Positions 34,976-43,000 of a DNA stretch of 60,381 nucleotides are shown here, piece after piece. Every line of letters begins with the position of its first letter. Positions within the stretch are counted from its first letter, which is position 1. The notes under the pieces were generated by a model. It did no database searches. It worked only from the letters and a program-made list of their open reading frames with translations, and was not told the DNA's origin. The position numbers and the translations under genes were made by a program. This stretch comes from an uncultured bacterium (GTDB taxonomy: Bacteria; Verrucomicrobiota; Lentisphaeria; Victivallales; Victivallaceae): positions 1 to 60,381 of the forward strand of contig CASFRF010000058.1 of NCBI GenBank assembly GCA_949297015.1, written 5' to 3'.

Positions 34976-36220
34976 TCACGCCTTTCCGGTCCCGTCTCCG
35001 GGCTCCGTTTCGCTCAACTCCAGAATCCGCTCCGCCAGCTCCCGGTGGCTGAAGCCGCGCCGCGCCAGCCGCGCCCGCCCCTCCTGAACCACCACCTCCG
35101 TCGGCATCGGCCGCAGATTGTACACGCCGCCCATGGCGTAGCAGTAGGCTCCGGCGTTGCGGATCGCCAGCAGATCCCCTTCGCGGATCTCCGGGAGCTC
35201 CCGCTGCTCGGCGAACCGGTCGCCGGTCTCGCAGATGTTGCCGCAGACGTCGTAGCAGCGGCGGGGCCCCTCCGGATTGCTCAGATTGTCCACCTGATGA
35301 TAGGCGCCGTACAGCACCGGCCGGATCAGCTGCGGGAATCCCGAATCGCAGCCCGCAATCTCCCGTTGCCGGTTGTGCTTCAAGGTATTGACCCGGGTCA
35401 GCAGGACGCCGCACTCGGCCACCAGATATTTGCCGGGCTCAAACAGAATCTTGAGCGGACGCCCGTACCCCCGGCAGAAATCGGCGAACAAGCGGGCGAT
35501 CTCCGTGCCCATGCTCCGGTAGTCGACCCGGGCCTCGTCGGGCCGGTAGGGGACCTTGAAGCCGCCGCCGAAATCGAGAAATTCGAGGTCGGGGAAGTTC
35601 CCGGGCGTGGCGATCGCCATCAGATTGCACATGCTCTGAAACACCGACTCCACGCGCTGCAACCCGGAACCGGTGTGCTCATGGAGCCCGACCACCCGCA
35701 GCCGGTGACGGCGCACGATCGCCAGCACCGCGGCGAGATCGTCGAAGAGCAACCCGAATTTGGTCAAAGCCCCGGCCGTCATGGTCCGCTCGTTATCACC
35801 GTCGCAGACATCGGGATTGAAGCGCAGGCAGATCCGGCTCCCGGGATAGGCCCGGGCGAACTTCTCCAGCCGCGACAACGACCCCAGATTCATCAGCACC
35901 CCGGTTTCGCGCACCAGCGCCACTTCGGCATCGGTCAGGTTGTTGGCCGTGTAGATGATCCGCTCCGGCGGAAAGCCGAGCTTGAGCGCCAGCAGCACCT
36001 CGGCCGGGCTGACCGTGTCCAGCCCGCAGCCGATCGCGTTGAAGTGCCGCAGCAACGCCACATTGTAGTTGGCCTTCATGGCGTAGCGGATCTCCAGCCC
36101 GGGGTCGGGAATGAACTCGAACAGATCGCGGTAGCGGGCGGTCACCAGATCCAGATCGTAGACGTACAACGGCGTCCCGTACTGCTCGGCCAGACGCAAC
36201 AACAGCTGATTTTCCAGCAT
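34976..36220 (-). CDS. lysA: Diaminopimelate decarboxylase
   Basis: 414 residues. A PLP-dependent fold-III decarboxylase makes lysine from meso-diaminopimelate. Seen: YAMKANYN with the PLP-binding Lys (near 49), GCGLDTVSPAEVLLAL, IYTANNLTD, LHEHTGSGL, LDFGGGFKVPY, EPGKYLVAECG and, in the C-terminal barrel, CYDVCGNICETGD and NAGAYCYAMGGVYN. The specificity motif for the second subunit (C-x3-C-E-T/S) is present, which favours DapDC over other decarboxylases. ATG 36220 is chosen because GAGG lies 8 bases upstream; GTG 36229 is possible. Confidence 0.88.
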   Translation of the reverse strand: MLENQLLLRLAEQYGTPLYVYDLDLVTARYRDLFEFIPDPGLEIRYAMKANYNVALLRHFNAIGCGLDTVSPAEVLLALKLGFPPERIIYTANNLTDAEVALVRETGVLMNLGSLSRLEKFARAYPGSRICLRFNPDVCDGDNERTMTAGALTKFGLLFDDLAAVLAIVRRHRLRVVGLHEHTGSGLQRVESVFQSMCNLMAIATPGNFPDLEFLDFGGGFKVPYRPDEARVDYRSMGTEIARLFADFCRGYGRPLKILFEPGKYLVAECGVLLTRVNTLKHNRQREIAGCDSGFPQLIRPVLYGAYHQVDNLSNPEGPRRCYDVCGNICETGDRFAEQRELPEIREGDLLAIRNAGAYCYAMGGVYNLRPMPTEVVVQEGRARLARRGFSHRELAERILELSETEPGDGTGKA

Positions 36221-36230
36221 CCGCGCCACC

Positions 36231-36584
36231 TCACTGGAACCGGGCGATCAGCGCCACCATCTCCAGCGGCTCGGCGCCCACGCTCTTCACCGCGTGCCCC
36301 GCGCCGCCACCGGTCAGCACGGTATCTCCGGCCCGGAGCCGGACCGTGCGCCCGTCGTCGTCGACCTCGGCCTCGCCGCGGACGATCACAAAGATCTCCT
36401 CCTCCGCCTCATGCCGGTGGAACCCGATGGAACTGCCCGGTTCCAGCGTCAGCCGGGCGCACATCCGGGTCGGCGACCGCAGCTCGGGGCCGGGCTCCCA
36501 GAAATGCTCGATCAACACACTCCCCGCGCCGCCGCGCATGGCTTCGCGCCGCTCGGCGCGGTACTCTCCCTGATGCCGGATCAT
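36231..36584 (-). CDS. Small cupin-domain protein
   Basis: 117 residues, a single beta-barrel cupin. The metal-binding motif FHRHEAEEEIFVIVRGEAEV supplies His, His and Glu, and GGGAGHAVKS supplies the second-motif His. These proteins may be isomerases, oxygenases or sensors; no substrate can be assigned. The ATG at 36584 follows AGGAGAAGGC and shares one base with the activase stop. It is close upstream of lysA, so the operon order is activase, cupin, lysA, tsaB. Confidence 0.82.
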   Translation of the reverse strand: MIRHQGEYRAERREAMRGGAGSVLIEHFWEPGPELRSPTRMCARLTLEPGSSIGFHRHEAEEEIFVIVRGEAEVDDDGRTVRLRAGDTVLTGGGAGHAVKSVGAEPLEMVALIARFQ

Positions 36585-38668
36585 TATGCCTTCTCCTGTC
36601 GCAACGGTCCGAAAATGTTGCCGTATTTCTTCTCGTTCAACGCCTCGACGTAGGCGCTGATCTTGGTGAAGGTGCTGCACGGATCGACCGTCTGATCCAT
36701 GCAGTCACCGTCGAGCACCAGCAGCGGGATCCGGGCCTTGAGCAGCTCCTCGCGCAGATGCTTGATAAACGAACTGTCGGCCATCGAACAGCGGCCGAAA
36801 CCGTGGTTGTAGAGGATGCAGCCGTTGAACCGGAAATTCGCGGTCTGCTCGATGATCGACCGCACCCGCAGATCCGGATCCATGAATCCGGTGTTCAGCA
36901 GTTTCCGGGCCAGCGAACGGTAGGGATCGCGGGCGTCCAGCGGCTCCCAGCCGATGAAATTCACCTCCTCAAAAATGATCGGCGCCCGGCACTCGAGCTC
37001 GATGTAGTCGAGCAGTTCGCTGTCGTAGAACGGCGGCAGATGGAGCCAGAGCAGCCGGTGCGTATCCTCGATCCGGAGCTCGGCGGGCAGTTCGGCGACC
37101 GTCTGCTCCAGTTCCGAGCACAGCTGCTTTTGAATTTCCACCAGCTCCGGTCGTCCCCAGAGCTGCGAGAAGATCGAGGCGAAATAGATCGCCTGGGCCC
37201 CCCGCAGCAGCGGCGGATGGGCCGCCCGCAGCTGGTTGCACCTGAGCGAATATTCTCGCGCCTGATTGGAGTAGTCGCAGGCCGCGGCCAGCCGCCCGGG
37301 ATCCATCCGGAGTCCGGTCTTCTGCTCCAGCAGCTTGACCGAACGCTCCAGATCCTCGGCCAGATGCTCGACCGCGTTGCCGTCCTCGTTCGGCGGGGTC
37401 TGCAGCGAGAAGAAGCGGTCCTCGATGCCGTAGGTCCGGACCAGATCGCGGAAGATCCGCTCCCCCTGCTGACAGGGCTGTGAAGTCGACACTCCGAACG
37501 CCGCCGGCGGCAGCTCCACGCCTTCGAGCACCCGCAAGAAGGAGCAGGTCTCGCCGGAAAAGCCCTTGCAGGCGGCATGATCGAACGCCTTCTTGACCTT
37601 CTTGCTGTTGCGGGCGAACAAGGCGGCGTAGGTTTCGAGCGTCAGGATCCGGGTGCCCAGCGCGTTGAGGATCTCGGCCGGGAAGAACAGATTGCGCCAG
37701 ACCACCGGCGCGTCGCTCTTGCCCAGGAAATCCCGCTTGGTGCAGCGGGCGCGCAGCTTCACCGACTCCAGCGGCCGGATCGGCACCGGCTCGAGCTTGT
37801 GCAGGTCGAGCTTGCCCTTGAGCTGGCTGTAGGAGCGGGCCAGGCAGGCGGCGCCGAGCGCCCCCAGCACGCTGTGAAACTCGGGGATCACGATGTTGTT
37901 GCCGGTGATCTCCTTGAGGTAGTAGGCGACCGCCCGGTTGTAGGCCACGCCGCCCTGGAAGATGATGGTCCCGGAGTAGCCCTGAAACAGCTCGCCGACG
38001 CCGGACATGATGGTCCGGGCCTGGGCGCGGCAGGCGCCGCCGATGATCTCGCCCAGCGGAAACCGGTTCTTGAACTTGTTGATGGAGGTGGCGCTGAGCA
38101 CCGCGCAGACGCTGGAAAACTCCAGCGAACTGTCGTAATTGACCCGGTCGGCCATCTCCTCGACCGGGACGTTGAGCTTGACCGCCACGCTGTCCAGAAA
38201 GGCGCCGGTGCCGGCGGCGCAGATGCCGCTCATTTTATAGTTCCACATCTGCATATCGCGATTGTAGATCATCGCCTTGCTGTCCTGACCGCCGACGTCG
38301 AGAATCGCCTCGCAATCCGGATAGTAGTGCCGGGCTCCGGCCACATGCGCGGTGACCTCGCTGACCCGGAAGTCGTAGGGCAGAAAGTCGTGCGTATCCT
38401 CGACGATCTGGCTGCCGGTGACCACCGTGCAGGCGATCTCCGAAAGCGACCCGACTCCGGAATCGCTGAGGAAGTGATCCACCGTCTGGCGCAGCTGCCC
38501 GAAGTTGCAGGCCCCGCACTTGGCGCAGACGCCGCTGCACCGGACCCGACCGGAGTCAACCGGTCTGGTCCGCTGATAAAGCGAATGGCGCACCCGTCCC
38601 TTTTCCGTCATCAAAACGGCCTTGAAGGTGGTGGACCCGATGTCAATGCCGAGATAAAGCTTTTCCAT
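36584..38668 (-). CDS. Fused 2-hydroxyacyl-CoA dehydratase activase and dehydratase-like protein
   Basis: 694 residues. Residues 1-275 form the BadF/HgdC-type ATPase: GIDIGSTTFKAV (7-18), VTGSQIVED, ILDVGGQDSKAM (122-133), and the two Cys that would bridge the dimer [4Fe-4S] cluster, C150 in SGICAAGTGAF and C188 in SVCAVLSATS. Residues about 320-690 resemble the HgdB/FldB dehydratase subunit, with CSFLRVLEGVELPPAAFG, IYFASIFSQLWG and GFGRCSMADSSF. An unusual insertion at 44-54 has four Cys (C-x3-C-x2-C-x2-C). The family uses ATP to drive single electrons at very low potential. ATG 38668 is preferred over 38680 because GAGG is too close to the latter. The substrate is unknown. Confidence 0.82.
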   Translation of the reverse strand: MEKLYLGIDIGSTTFKAVLMTEKGRVRHSLYQRTRPVDSGRVRCSGVCAKCGACNFGQLRQTVDHFLSDSGVGSLSEIACTVVTGSQIVEDTHDFLPYDFRVSEVTAHVAGARHYYPDCEAILDVGGQDSKAMIYNRDMQMWNYKMSGICAAGTGAFLDSVAVKLNVPVEEMADRVNYDSSLEFSSVCAVLSATSINKFKNRFPLGEIIGGACRAQARTIMSGVGELFQGYSGTIIFQGGVAYNRAVAYYLKEITGNNIVIPEFHSVLGALGAACLARSYSQLKGKLDLHKLEPVPIRPLESVKLRARCTKRDFLGKSDAPVVWRNLFFPAEILNALGTRILTLETYAALFARNSKKVKKAFDHAACKGFSGETCSFLRVLEGVELPPAAFGVSTSQPCQQGERIFRDLVRTYGIEDRFFSLQTPPNEDGNAVEHLAEDLERSVKLLEQKTGLRMDPGRLAAACDYSNQAREYSLRCNQLRAAHPPLLRGAQAIYFASIFSQLWGRPELVEIQKQLCSELEQTVAELPAELRIEDTHRLLWLHLPPFYDSELLDYIELECRAPIIFEEVNFIGWEPLDARDPYRSLARKLLNTGFMDPDLRVRSIIEQTANFRFNGCILYNHGFGRCSMADSSFIKHLREELLKARIPLLVLDGDCMDQTVDPCSTFTKISAYVEALNEKKYGNIFGPLRQEKA

Positions 38669-38743
38669 GATGTCACGCATACCTCAAATGAATCAATCCA
38701 GTGCCGCGCTCAAAAATCCCGAAGCCTGCGCCGCGCACGCTAT

Positions 38744-38772
38744 AATATACACCGGGAAAAGGATTTTTTCCA
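38744..38772 (-). promoter_or_regulatory. Promoter for the activase-cupin-lysA-tsaB operon
   Basis: Minus strand: TGGAAA (38767-38772), 17 bp, TATATT (38744-38749). Bases 38743-38755 are a perfect inverted copy of 38830-38842 at the divergent promoter. Confidence 0.5.
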
Positions 38773-38812
38773 GAAAAACGTATCGTTTTTTTCGGTTTTT
38801 TCCGCCCTCCCC

Positions 38813-38841
38813 TTGCAGCTGGCGTCCGTCCGGTGTATATT
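38813..38841 (+). promoter_or_regulatory. Promoter for the SNF2 helicase gene
   Basis: TTGCAG (38813-38818), 17 bp, TATATT (38836-38841), about 100 bases before the ATG. Confidence 0.55.
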
Positions 38842-38862
38842 AGTTTGATTTGGATTGTTGAC

Positions 38863-38921
38863 TGAGACCGGTGGGTCTCACCCAACCCGGTGGGGGAATG
38901 GTCGGAGCTCCCGCTCATTCC
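38863..38921 (+). promoter_or_regulatory. Hairpin-rich leader of the SNF2 gene
   Basis: TGAGACC (38863-38869) pairs with GGTCTCA (38874-38880) around a GGTG tetraloop. GGAATG (38895-38900) pairs with CATTCC (38916-38921), with further pairing inside. The second hairpin ends 16 bases before the start codon, just ahead of the ribosome site. No T-run follows. Confidence 0.4.
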
Positions 38922-38937
38922 GGGGGGAAAGGCAAAA

Positions 38938-41900
38938 ATGGCTACGGCAAAAAATTTTGAATCACGGCTGATCGCGGCCTCGAGCCCGGAGACGCTGAAA
39001 CTGGCGAAACAACTGCTGAAGAACGACCTCCTGTTCGGCGTCCGGCGCGAGCCGGACGGCCGGCTGGCCGGGGTTTTTCAGGAGAAAAATCACTTTGTGC
39101 AGACCTCGGTCCGGCCCGGCGAACCGCCGACGGCCCGCTGCAGCTGCCGCCGGCCCGGCGAGCAACTCTGCGAGCACGCGGTAGCCATCCTGCTGTACTG
39201 CGGCCGTTTCAAAGGCGTGCTCCGCGAACCGGACGACAGCGCCGGCGTCAAATACGCCGGACTCAAATTCGAGGATTTCACCGCCCTCTCCAAACGGGTG
39301 ACCCCGCCCCGCAGCGCCTGGCTGACCATCGAGGCGCTTTCGGCCTTTCCGCACGTCCCCAGCAAGTGGGAGAACGCGGTACTGAATCTGCGGCTCCACG
39401 CCGGGGAGCGCGAATATCTGGGCAACCTCAACAATCTGCGCCAGCTCTACTTCGACAAAGTGCTCTCGGCGGCGTTGAAACTCGATCAGTTTTCGCTGCA
39501 CGATCAGCAGATCATCCGTTTTCTGGCGGTCAACGGCGAGGCCGAAAACTCCACCATTCTGTTGAATTCCGAACAGGCGGCGGAGTTCTTTCACTGCCTG
39601 ATCGGCTTTGAACACTTCACGCTCGAGGGTCGAAAACTCTTCGTCCGCCCCGACCGCGCCGAGGCGGTGATCCTGCGTGAACCCGGCGGCAAACTGATGC
39701 CCGGAATCCGGGTCAACGGCGCGGTGATCCCGATCGTCCACGCCAAAGTGATCACCGGGCGCTCCGGTTGCTGGGTCGGGTGCCACGGCGAGTACTTCTT
39801 CGTCCCGGCTACGGTCGACATCGGCTGGCTGCGCAACTTCTTCCGCAACGGCCTGCAGCCGGCGACCACCAAGACTGGAGACTGGCCGCTGCCGGTGATC
39901 GCCGCCCGGGGCGAAACCCCGCCCACCGCCGTCCCGCGAATTTTGCTCGGCGGCGGCTGCGGCGCCGACGGGGCGCTGCATTTGAAGGTCACCTATTTGT
40001 ACGACCGGGGTTGCTTCGCGCCCCGGTCCGGCCGACTGCTGGCCGACGGTTCCGAAGTCGCGCTGCGTGACGCCAAACTGGAACGGGAGTTTGAGCTGGA
40101 ACTGGAGATGTTCGGCTTTACCGCCACGGAACAGGACTTCACGCTGGATCGTCTGGAGGCGATCGGCGTCTTCCTCGACCAGCTGCTCCCCGACTGGGTG
40201 GCCTGTCGTCCGGGCCTCGGGCTGGAGGGGGGGCTGGCCCGGACCGCCCGGGGCGGCGCCGGACTGGAGGAGCTGAAGGTCTCCTGCCGGGTGCTCGAAA
40301 GCGATGCGCGCCGGTATCTTCTGAGCTACGATTTTCAGGCCGGGGAGGAGTCGATCTCCTTCAGCGAACTGCTCGCTCTGATCCGCGGCGGACACCGTTA
40401 CGCCCTGACTCCGGAGCGGCGAACTCCCATCCGGTTGTCGCCCGAATTCCGGAACTTCCTGCCCGCCGTCGAGCAGATTGTCCACGACCTCGATGAGAAA
40501 AACCACACCTTCGAGCTGCCGTTTTTCGCCGTCAACTACTTCCGCCACTTGGCCGGGAAACTGCCCGGAGCCCTCCCCGAAGAGTTGACCGGCCCCTTTG
40601 AAGCAGGAACCCTCCCGGCGCCGGCGGCCTCCGAATTCGCCTTCCGGGGCGAACTGCGCAGCTATCAGCGCGAAGGCCGCGACTGGCTGCTGAAGATGAC
40701 CGATCACCATTTGAACGTGATTCTGGCCGACGAAATGGGACTGGGCAAGACCATCCAGCTGCTGAGCGTCCTGGCGGCCCGCCATCAGCGCAGCGATCCC
40801 CCGGCGCTGGTGATCTGCCCGGCCAGTCTGGTGGTCAACTGGGAACGCGAATGCCGCCGCTTCGTCCCCGACTTCCGGGTGGTGGCGCCGACCGGCGCGC
40901 AGCGTGAAGAGATCTGGAACCAGCTCCGGCAGTACGATCTGGTGGTGATCTCCTACGCGGCGGCCCGGCGCGATGTGGCCCGGCTGCGCAAGCTCCGGTT
41001 CAGCTACCTGGTGCTGGACGAGGCGCAGCACATCAAGAATCCGGGCACCGCCAACGCCCAGGACTGCAAGGCGATCAACGCCGATCACCGGATCGTGCTG
41101 ACCGGCACCCCGCTGGAGAACGCACCGGAGGATCTGTGGAGCATTTTCGACTTTCTGCATCATGGTCTGCTCGGCAGTTTCGCCGGATTCCGCAAATATT
41201 ACGCCGATCTCCAGTTCGACTCCGCCCGGCAGGAGGATCTGGCCGCCCGGGTCGCCCCCTTCATCAAGCGCCGGACCAAACAGGAGGTGGCCCGGGAGCT
41301 GCCGCCGAAGCAGGAGATCACCCTCTACTGCGAATTGGAACCCGAACAGCGCAAACTCTACGACGAAGTGCTGACCGCAGGACAGCGGCAGCTGGCGGCA
41401 CTGAAGCCGGAGGAGGGCCGGGGGAATACCGAGATCTTCACCACGCTGCTGCGGCTGCGTCAGATCTGCTGCCATCCGGAGCTGCTGCCCGGGGACCGGG
41501 GCCGGGCGGTGCCCTCGGCCAAGATGGAGCTCTTTCAGGAGCTGGTGCTCGAGCACTTGGACAGCGGCCATAAGATTCTGGTCTTCAGCCAGTTCACCAC
41601 TCTTCTGGGCAAGATTTCGGAGTGGCTGGATCAGGCCGGGATCCGCTATGAGTATCTGGATGGAGGAACCCGCAACCGGCAGCAGCGGGTCGATCGCTTC
41701 AATCAGGATCCGACCATTCCGCTCTTTTTGCTGAGCCTCAAGGCCGGCGGCACCGGGTTGAACCTGACCGCCGCCGACACGGTGATCATTTTCGACCCGT
41801 GGTGGAATCCGGCGGCGGAGCTGCAGGCCGCCGACCGCACCCACCGCATCGGCCAGACCCGGCCGGTGAGCAGCCTGAAGTTGCTGGTCCGGGATTCGAT

Positions 41901-42021
41901 CGAGGAGAAGATGCTGGCGTTACAGCAGCGCAAGCAGGAGCTCTTCGACCAGGTGATCGACAATCCGAACGGCTACGGCGAAAAGCTGACGCTCGAAGAG
42001 TTGCGCTACCTCCTGACCTGA
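38938..42021 (+). CDS. SNF2-family DNA-dependent ATPase with SWIM zinc finger
   Basis: 1027 residues. The N-terminal SWIM finger has C68-x-C70-x7-C78-x-H80, followed by about 450 residues of a poorly conserved region. The SNF2 motor starts at about residue 590: ADEMGLGKTIQLL (motif I near 602), VICPASLVVNWERE (Ia), VLDEAQHIKN (motif II near 694), LTGTPLENAPEDLWS (III), and in lobe 2 KILVFSQFTTLL, LSLKAGGTGLNLT and FDPWWNPA...DRTHRIGQ (V-VI). Bacterial SWIM/SNF2 proteins are RapA-like remodellers of protein-DNA complexes with unknown targets. ATG 38938 follows AAAGGC. The longer in-frame ORF from 38890 would cover the leader hairpins. Confidence 0.9.
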   Translation: MATAKNFESRLIAASSPETLKLAKQLLKNDLLFGVRREPDGRLAGVFQEKNHFVQTSVRPGEPPTARCSCRRPGEQLCEHAVAILLYCGRFKGVLREPDDSAGVKYAGLKFEDFTALSKRVTPPRSAWLTIEALSAFPHVPSKWENAVLNLRLHAGEREYLGNLNNLRQLYFDKVLSAALKLDQFSLHDQQIIRFLAVNGEAENSTILLNSEQAAEFFHCLIGFEHFTLEGRKLFVRPDRAEAVILREPGGKLMPGIRVNGAVIPIVHAKVITGRSGCWVGCHGEYFFVPATVDIGWLRNFFRNGLQPATTKTGDWPLPVIAARGETPPTAVPRILLGGGCGADGALHLKVTYLYDRGCFAPRSGRLLADGSEVALRDAKLEREFELELEMFGFTATEQDFTLDRLEAIGVFLDQLLPDWVACRPGLGLEGGLARTARGGAGLEELKVSCRVLESDARRYLLSYDFQAGEESISFSELLALIRGGHRYALTPERRTPIRLSPEFRNFLPAVEQIVHDLDEKNHTFELPFFAVNYFRHLAGKLPGALPEELTGPFEAGTLPAPAASEFAFRGELRSYQREGRDWLLKMTDHHLNVILADEMGLGKTIQLLSVLAARHQRSDPPALVICPASLVVNWERECRRFVPDFRVVAPTGAQREEIWNQLRQYDLVVISYAAARRDVARLRKLRFSYLVLDEAQHIKNPGTANAQDCKAINADHRIVLTGTPLENAPEDLWSIFDFLHHGLLGSFAGFRKYYADLQFDSARQEDLAARVAPFIKRRTKQEVARELPPKQEITLYCELEPEQRKLYDEVLTAGQRQLAALKPEEGRGNTEIFTTLLRLRQICCHPELLPGDRGRAVPSAKMELFQELVLEHLDSGHKILVFSQFTTLLGKISEWLDQAGIRYEYLDGGTRNRQQRVDRFNQDPTIPLFLLSLKAGGTGLNLTAADTVIIFDPWWNPAAELQAADRTHRIGQTRPVSSLKLLVRDSIEEKMLALQQRKQELFDQVIDNPNGYGEKLTLEELRYLLT

Positions 42022-42069
42022 AACCCGACGCGGAAACGGCGGAGCCGGACCACGAATATTCCGGAAAAC

Positions 42070-42098
42070 TTGACTTTTTCCGGGTGCAGGGTTATACT
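42070..42098 (+). promoter_or_regulatory. Sigma70-type promoter for the zinc-ribbon/TPR genes
   Basis: TTGACT (42070-42075), 17 bp, TATACT (42093-42098), 41 bases before the ATG. Confidence 0.65.
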
Positions 42099-42139
42099 AT
42101 CTGGAATCAGGAATCAGCTTTCTTTACTGGGGGCCGGGT

Positions 42140-42997
42140 ATGCGACGAGCAATTTGTGAAAAGTGTGGAGAGATCAACTCGATCAAGGCCATCGTCTGCA
42201 AAAAATGCGGAGCCAAGATCGAGAAACGCGAAACGGAGATGGAAGCGAGAATCCGCGAAGGTACGCTGATGGACCACATCATGCGTGGCCCCAGACGCTT
42301 TTTGCGCCGCTCCTACAACCTGACCCGGACCCTGGTGGTCGGCTCCATCGGTTTTGTGCTGCTGCTGATCGCGACGGCGGCGGTGCTGCTGGTGATCCCC
42401 CTGGGCTGGAGCGAAATGCCCGCCCTCTCCGAAAGCGACGTCGCCGCCGGGGCGGAGGTCTTCCGCGGCCCGATCACCGCGGCGCTCAACAGCGGGGAGC
42501 CGTCGGAGCGGTTGAGTCTGGATCAGGTCCGGCAGGCCGGGCGCTATTTGCTGCTGACGTTGCAGGAGGGGGAGGCTCCGTTTGAGGAGCGCTCCGTGAT
42601 GAAGCCGCTGACCCTGCCGGATGCGGGCTGGATCTATCGGCTGATGGCGCAGACTCTGGACGGCGCCAGTTTCAATTTTATGGTGGAGCGGAACGGGGAT
42701 TACTTCATCTACACGCTCGGCGGCAAATACCGGAAACCGGCGCTCCCCTGGCGGCTGCGGGTCACCTTCTGGGCCAACCGGGAGGCGGAGGGTGCCATGG
42801 AGCTTGACGGGGTGATGTTCAACAATCTGCCGTTGCCCAAAAGCCGGCTGCCGGAGATTCTGCGGAGCTTCGGCTCCCTGATCGGTCAGCCGCGACTGAT
42901 CAGCAAGTATCTCTTCCGCGTCCAGAGCGGCAAGATGTCGCTGTTTGCCGGTCAGAACGACAAATCCCAGTACACTTTTCTGAAGGAGTCCTATTGA
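42140..42997 (+). CDS. Zinc-ribbon single-pass membrane protein of unknown function
   Basis: 285 residues. An N-terminal zinc ribbon (C6-x2-C9, C20-x2-C23) is followed by a charged helix, one membrane segment at about 65-92 (VVGSIGFVLLLIATAAVLLV) and an external domain of about 190 residues. That domain has FEERSVMKPLTLPDAG, FNFMVERNGDYFIYTLGG and a long KSRLPEILRSFGSLIG helix near the end. I do not recognise the external domain. It is followed after 3 bases by a TPR gene. The two, and perhaps the threonine-repeat gene, likely act together. Confidence 0.75.
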   Translation: MRRAICEKCGEINSIKAIVCKKCGAKIEKRETEMEARIREGTLMDHIMRGPRRFLRRSYNLTRTLVVGSIGFVLLLIATAAVLLVIPLGWSEMPALSESDVAAGAEVFRGPITAALNSGEPSERLSLDQVRQAGRYLLLTLQEGEAPFEERSVMKPLTLPDAGWIYRLMAQTLDGASFNFMVERNGDYFIYTLGGKYRKPALPWRLRVTFWANREAEGAMELDGVMFNNLPLPKSRLPEILRSFGSLIGQPRLISKYLFRVQSGKMSLFAGQNDKSQYTFLKESY

Positions 42998-43000
42998 GCC

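Noticed and set aside
36230..36680. A longer cupin protein starting at 36680
   Set aside because: The extra residues are antisense-like, in another frame of the activase gene. ATG 36584 has AGGAGAAGG and begins the domain.
38962..41844. A 960-codon minus-strand ORF opposite the SNF2 helicase
   Set aside because: High GC leaves few stops on the antisense strand. Its translation is low complexity (His/Gln/Arg/Gly-rich), while the plus strand has every SNF2 motif.
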